Positions 8,590 through 15,787 of a DNA stretch of 33,204 nucleotides are shown in pieces. The position numbers and the translations under genes are program-made. Under the pieces are notes generated by a model. It saw only the letters and a program-made list of their open reading frames with translations. It had not been told where the DNA came from and ran no database searches. Source of the stretch: Acetobacteraceae bacterium (GTDB lineage Bacteria; Pseudomonadota; Alphaproteobacteria; Acetobacterales; Acetobacteraceae); assembly GCA_030037665.1 (NCBI GenBank), contig JASHQG010000784.1, positions 1 to 33,204 of the forward strand, read 5' to 3'. Numbering within the stretch: position 1 is the first letter of the stretch; every line of letters starts with the position of its first letter.

Positions 8590-9372
8590 ATGGATCTGGG
8601 ACTAAACGGAAAGAGGGCCATCGTCTGCGCCGCCAGCAAGGGGCTTGGCAGGGCCTGCGCCACGTCGCTGGCCCGCGAGGGCGTCGAGCTCGTCATCACC
8701 GCGCGCACCGCGTCCGACCTGGAACGCACCGCCGCGGAAATCCGTAACGAGACTGGTGCAAAGGTCACCCCCGTGCCCGGCGATATCACCACCGACTCCG
8801 GCCGCGCCGCGGCTCTGGAGGCGTGCCCGAACCCCGACATCCTGATTAACAATGCCGGCGGACCGCCGCGAGGCGATTTCCGTGAATGGGACCGCGCCAC
8901 GTGGATCAAGGCGGTCGACGCCAACATGCTGACACCGATCTTTCTGATCAAGGCGGTGATCGACGGCATGATCGCTCGCAAATTTGGCCGCATCGTCAAC
9001 ATCACGTCAGCCTCGGTGAAGTCGCCAATCCCCGAGCTCGGGATGAGCAACGGCGCCCGCGCTGGATTGACCGGGTTCGTCGCCGGCCTGGCACGTCAGG
9101 TGGCGCGACACAACGTGATCATCAACAACATCCTGCCCGGGCCGTTCCTGACCGACCGGCTACGCAGCGGGTTCACCGAGGCGGCACGGACGAGCAATCG
9201 GCCGATCGACGAGATCGTGTCCGAGCGAATGAGGGGCAATCCGACCGGCCGCGCCGGCGACCCCGCGGAATTCGGCGACGCTTGCGCGTTCCTGTGTTCG
9301 GGTAAGATCAGCTTCATCGTCGGCCATAACCTGATACTGGACGGCGGTGCGTTTAACTCGTCGATCGCGTAG
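8590..9372 (+). CDS. SDR-fold protein lacking the canonical Tyr/Lys active site
   Basis: The 260-residue Rossmann protein resembles 3-oxoacyl-ACP reductases (FabG type). It has a glycine-rich dinucleotide site (AASKGLGRA, residues 14-22), the structural NNAGG motif, a VNITSAS strand and a C-terminal LDGGAF. Where YxxxK is normally found, the sequence reads SNGAR within GMSNGARAGL, so the catalytic Tyr and Lys are replaced by Ser and Arg. Subfamilies of SDR proteins with this change are known and are usually annotated as oxidoreductases without tested activity. An AACGGAGGAA ribosome site precedes the ATG. The gene follows the thioesterase by 16 bp and precedes the amidase by 297 bp. Confidence 0.9.
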   Translation: MDLGLNGKRAIVCAASKGLGRACATSLAREGVELVITARTASDLERTAAEIRNETGAKVTPVPGDITTDSGRAAALEACPNPDILINNAGGPPRGDFREWDRATWIKAVDANMLTPIFLIKAVIDGMIARKFGRIVNITSASVKSPIPELGMSNGARAGLTGFVAGLARQVARHNVIINNILPGPFLTDRLRSGFTEAARTSNRPIDEIVSERMRGNPTGRAGDPAEFGDACAFLCSGKISFIVGHNLILDGGAFNSSIA

Positions 9373-9669
9373 GTCTGCGGCTGCCGTCTCGTCGTCGTGC
9401 GGCGCACCGAGGAGCATCCGGATGCGGCGCGGCCACCTCCGCTCCGCGTCTGCTCCACCCGCCGGTCATCTGGCGCCTCCAGAGGTGTACGATTCTATGC
9501 CGAAACGCACGATGACGGGAATGGCCAATCTTCTAACAGACTAACATGGCCTGCAAGACGACGATCGAATCGCCGACGCGTTTTCCGGCCGACTGGCGCT
9601 GGCCGGAATGGCCGCCGGCCGCGGCGCGCGGCTGCCGCACCCCATCCGCACGCGCCTGGGAGTGATCGA
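9373..9669 (+). other. 297-bp gap before the amidase, with a possible 39-codon ORF
   Basis: No conventional gene was recognised. The only notable frame is 9546-9665 (ATG to TGA, 39 codons). It is rich in Trp and Pro (ADWRWPEWPPAAARG) and ends four bases before the amidase ATG. It has no ribosome site and could be chance. Confidence 0.3.
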
Positions 9670-11115
9670 ATGCCCCAAGGTCCCAGCTTCCTGCCCGCAA
9701 CAGAGCTCGCCACCCGCATCCGGGCACGCGACATTGGCTGCCTGGAACTGCTCGACCATTACATCGCACGGATCGAACGTCTCGATCCGCACATCAATGC
9801 CGTCGTCGTACGGGACTTCGACCGTGCGCGAGTCCGTGCCCGCCAACTCGACAATCAGTCCGACCGCAAGGCGCCGTTGTTCGGCGTTCCGATGACCATC
9901 AAGGAAAGCTTCGATGTCGAGGGCCTGCCCACCACCTGGGGCGCACCGGCCTTGCGGACCTCAAAAGCCACGCGCAATGCCCTCGCGGTCGATCGCATGC
10001 TGAACGCCGGCGTGGTGTTGTTTGGCAAGACTAACGTTCCACTGATGCTCGCCGACTGGCAGAGCTACAACGATATCTACGGCACCACCAACAATCCTTG
10101 GGATATTGCCCTATCACCTGGTGGTTCGTCCGGTGGTTCGGCTGCGGCTCTCGCTGCGGGGCTCACCGGCATCGAAGCCGGCAGCGATATTGGTTCGTCG
10201 ATACGGAATCCCGCACACTTCTGTGGCGTATACGGCCACAAGCCTACCTGGGGCATTTGCCCGCCACTGGGGCAGGCACTGCACAACAACGTGGCGCAGG
10301 CGGACATTTCGGTGATCGGTCCCCTCGCCCGCTCGGCCGACGACCTTCTGGTCGCGCTCGACGTCATGGCCGGTGCAGAAGACGTCGAAGCCGGCTGGAA
10401 GCTTGATCTGCCGCCGCCGCGCGCGACCACGTTGAAGAAGATGCGTGTTGCCGTCATGACCGAGCACAAGCTCTCGGAAGTCGATCAGTCGATCGTCAAT
10501 AAACTGACTGAGCTCGCTGACTTCCTGCGCCGTGAAGGGGCGACGGTCAGCATGACGGCACGACCGGATTTCGATCTGGTGCACGGTCATCATTTGTATA
10601 TCGAGCTCCTGCGTGCCACGACCAGCGCTCGCTTCGATGACGCGGCAATGCAGCACTGGCACGCCGAGGCCGAGCGGTTGCCGCGCGATGACACCAGCTA
10701 TTACGCACTGATGGCGCGCGGCAACAGCATGACGCACCGCGACTTCCTGATCCGCAACGAGATTCGCCAGCGTATGCGCCGCGCCTGGGCTGCGTTCTTT
10801 CGCCACTACGACGTGTTCCTGTGCCCGGTCGCTGCCAGCGCGGCGCAACCACATAACCAGATCGGCGAACGATGGGAACGGCATATCACCGTCAACGGCC
10901 ATCGGGTGCTGGCGACGGATTCGATGTTCTGGTCCGGCATTTCGTGCTTCTACCTGTTGCCTGCCACGGCGGCACCACTGGGGTTTTCGTCGGACGGACT
11001 GCCGATCGGGGTGCAGATCGTCGGCGCGCAATACGCCGACCGCACCACGATCCAATTCGCGAAGCTCTTGGAAACCGCGTGGCAGGGTTTCGTACCGCCG
11101 CCCGGCTGGGAGTGA
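9670..11115 (+). CDS. Amidase signature family enzyme
   Basis: This 481-residue cytoplasmic amidase has the Ser-cisSer-Lys triad. K78 lies in PMTIKES, the cis-serine is S153 in the glycine/serine loop PGGSSGGSAAA, and the nucleophile S177 lies in GSDIGSSIRNPAHFCG. The family hydrolyses carboxamide bonds of small molecules, peptides or fatty amides; substrate is not predictable here. The start at 9670 follows GGGAGTG; the open frame continues upstream to 9397 without a start signal. Four bases separate its stop from the following SDR-like gene, so these two are surely co-transcribed and translationally close. A GatA role is unlikely because gatB and gatC are absent and family-specific segments differ. 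Confidence 0.93.
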   Translation: MPQGPSFLPATELATRIRARDIGCLELLDHYIARIERLDPHINAVVVRDFDRARVRARQLDNQSDRKAPLFGVPMTIKESFDVEGLPTTWGAPALRTSKATRNALAVDRMLNAGVVLFGKTNVPLMLADWQSYNDIYGTTNNPWDIALSPGGSSGGSAAALAAGLTGIEAGSDIGSSIRNPAHFCGVYGHKPTWGICPPLGQALHNNVAQADISVIGPLARSADDLLVALDVMAGAEDVEAGWKLDLPPPRATTLKKMRVAVMTEHKLSEVDQSIVNKLTELADFLRREGATVSMTARPDFDLVHGHHLYIELLRATTSARFDDAAMQHWHAEAERLPRDDTSYYALMARGNSMTHRDFLIRNEIRQRMRRAWAAFFRHYDVFLCPVAASAAQPHNQIGERWERHITVNGHRVLATDSMFWSGISCFYLLPATAAPLGFSSDGLPIGVQIVGAQYADRTTIQFAKLLETAWQGFVPPPGWE

Positions 11116-11119
11116 AACA

Positions 11120-11902
11120 ATGGACCTCAATCTGCACGGCAAGACCGCATTGATCACCGGCGCATCGAAGGGCATCGGCCGTTCCGCAGCGGAAGTCCTG
11201 GCCGAGGAAGGCGTCAACGTCGTCCTGGTGTCACGCACTCAGGCTGATCTGGATGCGGCGCAGAGCGCCATTTCCGCTCGTCACAACGTGCGTGTTGAGG
11301 TGCACGCGTACGACATAGCCGACAGTCGAAACGTCGACCGGCTCGCGGCACAGCATCCCGACATCGACATCCTGGTGAATAACGCGGGCGCCATCCCCGC
11401 CGGCAATCTGTGGGACGTGACAGAGGATCGCTGGCGTGCCGCCTGGGACCTGAAGGTGTACGGCTACATCAACATGTGCCGCCGCTTTTATGCCGAGATG
11501 AAGCAGCTTGGTCGCGGGGTGATCATCAACATTCTCGGTATGGCTGGCGAGCGCATGGACGCCGGTTACGTCGCAGGCTCCACCGGCAATGCGGGTCTGA
11601 TGGCGTTCACCAGGACGATTGGCGGCGCGGCGTCGGCTGACAACCTGCGCGTTGTCGGCATCAATCCGGGCGCGATCGCGACCGACCGGCTGGTGACAAT
11701 CATGAAGAAACGCGCGCTGGACCGGCTCGGCGACGAGACCCGCTGGGAGGAACTCATGAAACCGCTGCCGTTCGGCCGCGCTGGCACGCCCCAAGAGATC
11801 GGGTGGATGGTTGCATTCCTCGCGTCCGACAAGTCGGCCTATACCAGCGGCACGATCATCACCATCGACGGCGGCGCGGCAAACCGGGGGCCGATGTTCT
11901 GA
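11120..11902 (+). CDS. Second SDR-fold protein lacking the canonical Tyr/Lys active site
   Basis: The 260-residue protein has an intact nucleotide-binding motif (TGASKGIGRS, residues 13-22), the NNAG motif (NNAGAIPAG) and the C-terminal IDGGAA. The YxxxK position reads GSTGN (within AGSTGNAGLMAF), so both the Tyr and Lys are missing and the upstream catalytic serine is also not evident. It may bind NAD(P) without classical SDR chemistry, or use another mechanism. It is a homologue of the protein encoded at 8590, sharing its length, MDLxLxGK start and FGRAGTP/TGRAGDP region, but is clearly divergent. The start lies four bases after the amidase stop. Confidence 0.9.
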   Translation: MDLNLHGKTALITGASKGIGRSAAEVLAEEGVNVVLVSRTQADLDAAQSAISARHNVRVEVHAYDIADSRNVDRLAAQHPDIDILVNNAGAIPAGNLWDVTEDRWRAAWDLKVYGYINMCRRFYAEMKQLGRGVIINILGMAGERMDAGYVAGSTGNAGLMAFTRTIGGAASADNLRVVGINPGAIATDRLVTIMKKRALDRLGDETRWEELMKPLPFGRAGTPQEIGWMVAFLASDKSAYTSGTIITIDGGAANRGPMF

Positions 11903-12046
11903 CGAGCCTCGCCTGTGGTGCAGGAGCGTTCGGCGATCGAAGGGAGACGGGTGGGCGGCATAACTCACTGACAGATTGTGCCTGACGTCCCACACTGCTG
12001 TCGCCATGTTCCGCGGTCGCTCCGGCCAAGCGCATAATAGTCACGA

Positions 12047-13225
12047 TCAAGCAATTACCTGCCCTGCCCGCAACGCGGCAATCTCTGCCGAGGAATATCC
12101 GTGCTCCGCCAGGATCGCGTTAGTGTGCTGTCCGAGCGCCGGTGCGACGCTGCGCGCATCGCCGTCCACAAACGGCGGCAATCCCACCAAATTCGGCAAC
12201 GGCATCTCCTGCGGCACATGCGGATGCTGTAGCCACGCCACTGCGCCGCTCTCCTCGACGTGCTTCTGGCGGAGGAATTCCGTATAGGTGTTCAGTTGCT
12301 CATGCATCACGCGTTGAGCGGCCAGCCGTTCCGACAGCAACGCCGTCGGGTGCGACACCAACAGCGGTTGGATGACCGCGTTGATCTCCGTGGCATGTGC
12401 CTTGCGTCCCTCGATTGTCTGCAGCAAGGGGTCGGCCTCGAACATGGGAAGATCCAGCGCACGGCAGTAGCCCTGCCATTCGAACGGCCGCACGACGGTG
12501 ACCGACAGCCAGCCATCCGCCGTCCTGTGCACACCGTTCGGCGGCACGACCGGTGTGGTGATGCCTCCTTCCAGATAGGACGACATGAGACGCACCACCT
12601 GCAATGATGCGGCGCCTTGCATCAGGCTCGATTCGATGTGCCGGCCGCGTGCTTCTTCGCGCCGCGCATGCAGCGCTGCGGCAACAGCGGTAAAGGTGTA
12701 GAGTGCGGTGCTCATGTCGATCGAGATGATTGGAATGCGATGCGGAATGCCGTCCTCGCCCGTGTTCTCTGCCATGAGGCCGGTATACGCCTGCAGCACC
12801 GGATCCATCGCCGGACGCTCGGATAACGGGCCGGTCTGCCCAAAGCCCGACACTGACACGTACAGAATTCGCGGCTCGCGCGCGGATACGTCGGTGTATC
12901 CGAAGCCCAGGCGCTCGATCACGCCAGGTCGGAACCCTTGCAGGAATACGTCCGCCCCTTCGACCAGCCGCCACAGCACCATGCGACCGGCATCCTGCTT
13001 CAAGTCCAATGTGATCGACCGTTTCCCAACATTGGACGGGATCGAATACGCCGTATTGTCGCCGTAGCGCACGCCCAAAGAGCGCGCCCAGTCGCCGCTT
13101 TCCGGCGGCTCCACCTTGATGACATTCGCGCCGTACTGCGCCAGCAGCATCGCGCAATAGGGTCCGGCAACGCCCTGGCTGAGATCAATCACCTTCAGAC
13201 CGGCGTACGGTGTCTCATAGCTCAC
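12047..13225 (-). CDS. Family III CoA-transferase (CaiB/BaiF)
   Basis: The 392-residue enzyme belongs to the family that moves CoA between carboxylic acids through an aspartyl-CoA thioester. Visible features are the N-terminal GLKVIDLSQGVAGPYCAMLL, VIKVEPPxxGD, the SNVGKRSITLDLK segment, and the probable catalytic D141 in RPAMDPVLQAYTG. The GTG at 13225 is taken as start because GGGAAGGGA precedes it; an upstream ATG at 13282 adds 19 residues of low-complexity sequence. It is divergent from the small monooxygenase gene at 13312. Given the mesaconyl-CoA hydratase-like gene nearby, a dicarboxyl-CoA substrate is possible but inferred. Confidence 0.92.
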   Translation of the reverse strand: MSYETPYAGLKVIDLSQGVAGPYCAMLLAQYGANVIKVEPPESGDWARSLGVRYGDNTAYSIPSNVGKRSITLDLKQDAGRMVLWRLVEGADVFLQGFRPGVIERLGFGYTDVSAREPRILYVSVSGFGQTGPLSERPAMDPVLQAYTGLMAENTGEDGIPHRIPIISIDMSTALYTFTAVAAALHARREEARGRHIESSLMQGAASLQVVRLMSSYLEGGITTPVVPPNGVHRTADGWLSVTVVRPFEWQGYCRALDLPMFEADPLLQTIEGRKAHATEINAVIQPLLVSHPTALLSERLAAQRVMHEQLNTYTEFLRQKHVEESGAVAWLQHPHVPQEMPLPNLVGLPPFVDGDARSVAPALGQHTNAILAEHGYSSAEIAALRAGQVIA

Positions 13226-13311
13226 GGTTTCGTCCCTTCCCTTGTTGCCGCGTGGCCGCGGCGCAGGCAAGCTTGCGGACATCTGCCCCGATCGAACAAG
13301 AGGAGACGACC

Positions 13312-13614
13312 ATGATCCACGTGTTGGCCATCATCACCACAAAGCCTGGCATGCGTGAGCAGGTCCTGGAGGCGTTCCGCGCCAACATGCCCGCGGTCCA
13401 TGCCGAGGCCGGCTGCATCGAATACGGCCCGGTGATCGATGCCGAGTTCCCCGGCGCAAAGTTCGGGGCCGACACGTTCGTGGTGGTGGAAAAGTGGGAA
13501 AGCCCGGATCACTTGAAGGCCCATGCCGCGTCTCCGCACATGGCCGCCTACGCCGCCAAGACGCGCGATCTGCTGGTAAACCGCGAAATCCACGTGATGC
13601 AACCGGCAGCGTAA
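13312..13614 (+). CDS. ABM-domain protein, putative quinol monooxygenase (YgiN-like)
   Basis: This 100-residue single-domain ferredoxin-like-fold protein matches the antibiotic biosynthesis monooxygenase family. It has the start MIHVLAIITTKPG, the AGCIEYG turn, the FVVVEKWESPDHLKAH segment and a terminal His/Met-containing strand. Members form dimers and oxidise quinols or other aromatic compounds without a metal or flavin, though many are uncharacterised. AGAGGAGA lies seven bases upstream of the ATG. A strong hairpin follows the stop, so it is probably transcribed alone. Confidence 0.88.
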   Translation: MIHVLAIITTKPGMREQVLEAFRANMPAVHAEAGCIEYGPVIDAEFPGAKFGADTFVVVEKWESPDHLKAHAASPHMAAYAAKTRDLLVNREIHVMQPAA

Positions 13615-13637
13615 CACCGCCAAGTGCATCACGGCCC

Positions 13638-13680
13638 GACCATCGCCCCGGGGCGCCAGTCCCGGGGCGTTTGGTGGTCG
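13638..13680 (+). terminator. Rho-independent-type terminator after the ABM gene
   Basis: A perfect nine-base GC stem (13644-13652 with 13661-13669, eight-base loop) is extended by an outer CGACCA/TGGTCG pairing (13638-13643 with 13675-13680). Three T residues follow the inner stem. It starts 24 bases past the stop codon. Confidence 0.65.
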
Positions 13681-13717
13681 CCCGCGGTCTCGCTTCACTG
13701 GGAAAGACGGACGGAGC

Positions 13718-14575
13718 ATGCCTGACATCGACATCGAACCCCTGCGCGCGCAGCTCGGTCGCACTGTGGTCGACGAGGACGTGGCGACGGAAGCACCGCT
13801 GCGCGGCATGGCTGCCACGTTCGACCGCGACGAGCCACCGCCGGGCATCGGCGAACCGGTTCCGCCGGGCTGGCATCTCGCGTATTTCCCCGATGCCCCG
13901 AAGCGACGCGAACTCGCCGAAGACGGCCTGCCGACCGGCCGCGGCGTGCTGCCAAAAATGCCTCTGCCTCGTCGCATGTATGCCGGCGCAACATTGACGT
14001 TCCACGCGCCGATTTTGGTCGGCGATAAATTGCGACGGGAGACCGAATTCTCCGACGTGCAGGTTCGTCAGGGCAGCACCGGGACGCTGATCCTGGCGAC
14101 GCAGACACGGCGCATCTACACGCCACGTGGCCTCGCGCTGACCGACGCTCAGCACGGCGTGTTTCGGGAAGCTGTGCCGCCGGGTGCGCAATCCGGCATT
14201 CCGCGCCGCGACTTGCCACCGGCCGATCTGCCGTGGCGGCGCGTCTGGGCGCCGGATTCGGTCACCCTGTTCCGGTATTCGGCGCTCACATTCAATCCGC
14301 ATCGCATCCATTACGACCGACCGTATGCAATGGCGGTGGAGGGATATCCGGGGCTCGTTGTGCACGGGCCGTTCTCGCAGCAATGCCTGCTCGACCTGCT
14401 GCGGGATTGCGTTCACCGGACGATCGTACGATTCGATATGCGGGCCCGCGCGCCATTGTTCGATACGGCGCCGTTCAGCGTCGTGGGACGACCGGTTGGA
14501 GAGGATAGAGCGGAGCTCTGGGCGGTCACGCCGGACGGCACGATCGCCATGCAGGTAAATGCGGTGTTGCAATGA
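13718..14575 (+). CDS. MaoC/FAS1-type double hot-dog dehydratase, mesaconyl-C4-CoA hydratase-like
   Basis: The 285-residue protein has two hot-dog halves. The N-terminal FAS1-like dehydratase half is about residues 10-145. The C-terminal half carries FRYSALTFNPHRIHYDRPYA and the following PGLVVHGP, the active-site pattern of the MaoC/HTD2 group. The closest functional class I recognise is mesaconyl-C4-CoA hydratase (Meh), which turns mesaconyl-C4-CoA into citramalyl-CoA. Other 3-hydroxyacyl (thio)ester dehydratase roles remain possible. GGACGGAGC precedes the ATG. It is convergent with the acyl-CoA dehydrogenase gene. Confidence 0.88.
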   Translation: MPDIDIEPLRAQLGRTVVDEDVATEAPLRGMAATFDRDEPPPGIGEPVPPGWHLAYFPDAPKRRELAEDGLPTGRGVLPKMPLPRRMYAGATLTFHAPILVGDKLRRETEFSDVQVRQGSTGTLILATQTRRIYTPRGLALTDAQHGVFREAVPPGAQSGIPRRDLPPADLPWRRVWAPDSVTLFRYSALTFNPHRIHYDRPYAMAVEGYPGLVVHGPFSQQCLLDLLRDCVHRTIVRFDMRARAPLFDTAPFSVVGRPVGEDRAELWAVTPDGTIAMQVNAVLQ

Positions 14576-14623
14576 AACCTCGCACACGACTCACGAGAGA
14601 CCGAGGGGCGGAGCATCGAGGGT

Positions 14624-14647
14624 GAGCGTGCAGCGTCACGCACGCTC
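14624..14647. terminator. Hairpin between convergent hydratase and acyl-CoA dehydrogenase genes
   Basis: GAGCGTGC (14624-14631) pairs perfectly with GCACGCTC (14640-14647), loop of eight. Outer bases GGGTGA and TCACCC can add to the structure. Its position between two convergent genes suits a bidirectional terminator; neither side has a T-tract. Confidence 0.5.
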
Positions 14648-14650
14648 GCG

Positions 14651-14701
14651 CCTCACCCGCTACGCTGACGCGTCGCCACCTCTCCCGCTTCGCGGGCGAG
14701 G
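14651..14701. repeat. Palindromic repeat-like element overlapping the acyl-CoA dehydrogenase 3' end
   Basis: CCTCTCCCGC (14679-14688) and GCGGGCGAGG (14692-14701) form a ten-base stem with one wobble and a TTC loop. A CCTCACCC block (14651-14658) containing the stop codon sits next to it. Related blocks occur in this window at 20402-20412, 28411-28420 and 29841-29866, always at intergenic ends. This suggests a degenerate dispersed extragenic palindrome family. Confidence 0.45.
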
Positions 14702-15684
14702 TTTTGCTGCCTCGCCATTCGTGGCCCTCGCGCAATCGACAGAGTCGCATCCACATCGGCGAGGATCTGTTCAATCGCAGCATGGTCGCGCGATCCGAAC
14801 TCCGTCAGGTGCGCCCGCGCGCGCGTCGTCCACTCCGCCGCCAGAAGACGCAAACCCACGAGCGTGGCTGACTGTCCGATCGTGTGGCCACTGTCCAGCG
14901 CTTGGACAACGGCGTCGGCTGCGTCCTCGAACACGGCAGCCAATCCGGTCAATCCTCCCGCTGATAACGCCGCGGCGTCCGACCGAGCGCCGATCCGTCT
15001 GAGCAGAAAGCGAAACGCTCCGAGCAGAGCGAACATCCCCACCGCATCCTCGACATCGCGAAACGGCCGAGCCATCCGTTCGTACGCGCTATCCGCCTCG
15101 CCAAGGATTGCCCCCTGGGGCACCCACACGCCGTTCAACGTCAGCCCGCAATGCCGCGACGGGCGCAGCGCATGGTATGCCGCCATCTCGGTCAACGTCG
15201 CACCCGGCGCATCCCGCGGTACGATGAACGCGGTGTAACGTTTCCGCGCGTCGTCCACAGACGTGATCGCCAGCAGGATGAATGCCTCGGCCAAAGGTGC
15301 GTTGCTCACCCACGCTTTCTCACCGTTGATGCGGAATCCGCTGCCATCCGGCTCTGCGCGGGTCGCCAGATGCTTCGGATGCGCACCGACCGTTGGTTCC
15401 GAAATCGCGACCGACAGAGCGCGCCCCCGCCAAGCCGCGCGCTGCACGTCATTGCCGAAGGCATCGATGAAGAACCGGCTGATCAATTGCCGTCCGCCCC
15501 AGATGCCGGCGATGCCGAGCAATCCTGTCCGCGCCACCAGCGCTGCCTTCATCCTCGCGATGGACAGATAATCGGATAGCGGCCTCAACAGTTCCGCTTC
15601 CGCCATTCCCGGCAGCGGGTCATTCGCCGGATCCGGGCAGCGTTGCAACCACGCATCGACCCGTCGCGTGATGTCGTCGTCCAT
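14653..15684 (-). CDS. Acyl-CoA dehydrogenase family protein, divergent and short
   Basis: The 343-residue flavoprotein is recognised by its middle-domain segment ALSVAISEPTVGAHP, followed by the GFRINGEKAWVSNAP pattern. This is the FAD and acyl-CoA binding region that is highly conserved in acyl-CoA dehydrogenases. It is shorter than the usual 380-400 residues, and I cannot place the catalytic glutamate with confidence. The last residues (about NLAREAGEVATRQRSG) are encoded by a palindromic repeat-like sequence and may be acquired. The ATG at 15684 is preferred over 15714 by sequence start (MDDDITRR), although neither has a good ribosome site. It diverges from the luciferase-like gene. The substrate is unknown. 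Confidence 0.8.
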   Translation of the reverse strand: MDDDITRRVDAWLQRCPDPANDPLPGMAEAELLRPLSDYLSIARMKAALVARTGLLGIAGIWGGRQLISRFFIDAFGNDVQRAAWRGRALSVAISEPTVGAHPKHLATRAEPDGSGFRINGEKAWVSNAPLAEAFILLAITSVDDARKRYTAFIVPRDAPGATLTEMAAYHALRPSRHCGLTLNGVWVPQGAILGEADSAYERMARPFRDVEDAVGMFALLGAFRFLLRRIGARSDAAALSAGGLTGLAAVFEDAADAVVQALDSGHTIGQSATLVGLRLLAAEWTTRARAHLTEFGSRDHAAIEQILADVDATLSIARGPRMARQQNLAREAGEVATRQRSG

Positions 15685-15787
15685 CCCGTGACCATGGGAT
15701 CCCGACCGCGGCATGGCAACCGCAGCGGGTCTGGGTTAGCCTTCGGCGCGCCCCACCGCGGGCAAAGGAAACGCAGGAGGATCGGCC

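Noticed and set aside
9397-9669. Longer N-terminus for the amidase
   Set aside because: The added 91 residues are Arg-rich with no family resemblance, and 9670 has its own GGGAGTG ribosome site; the family normally starts near here.
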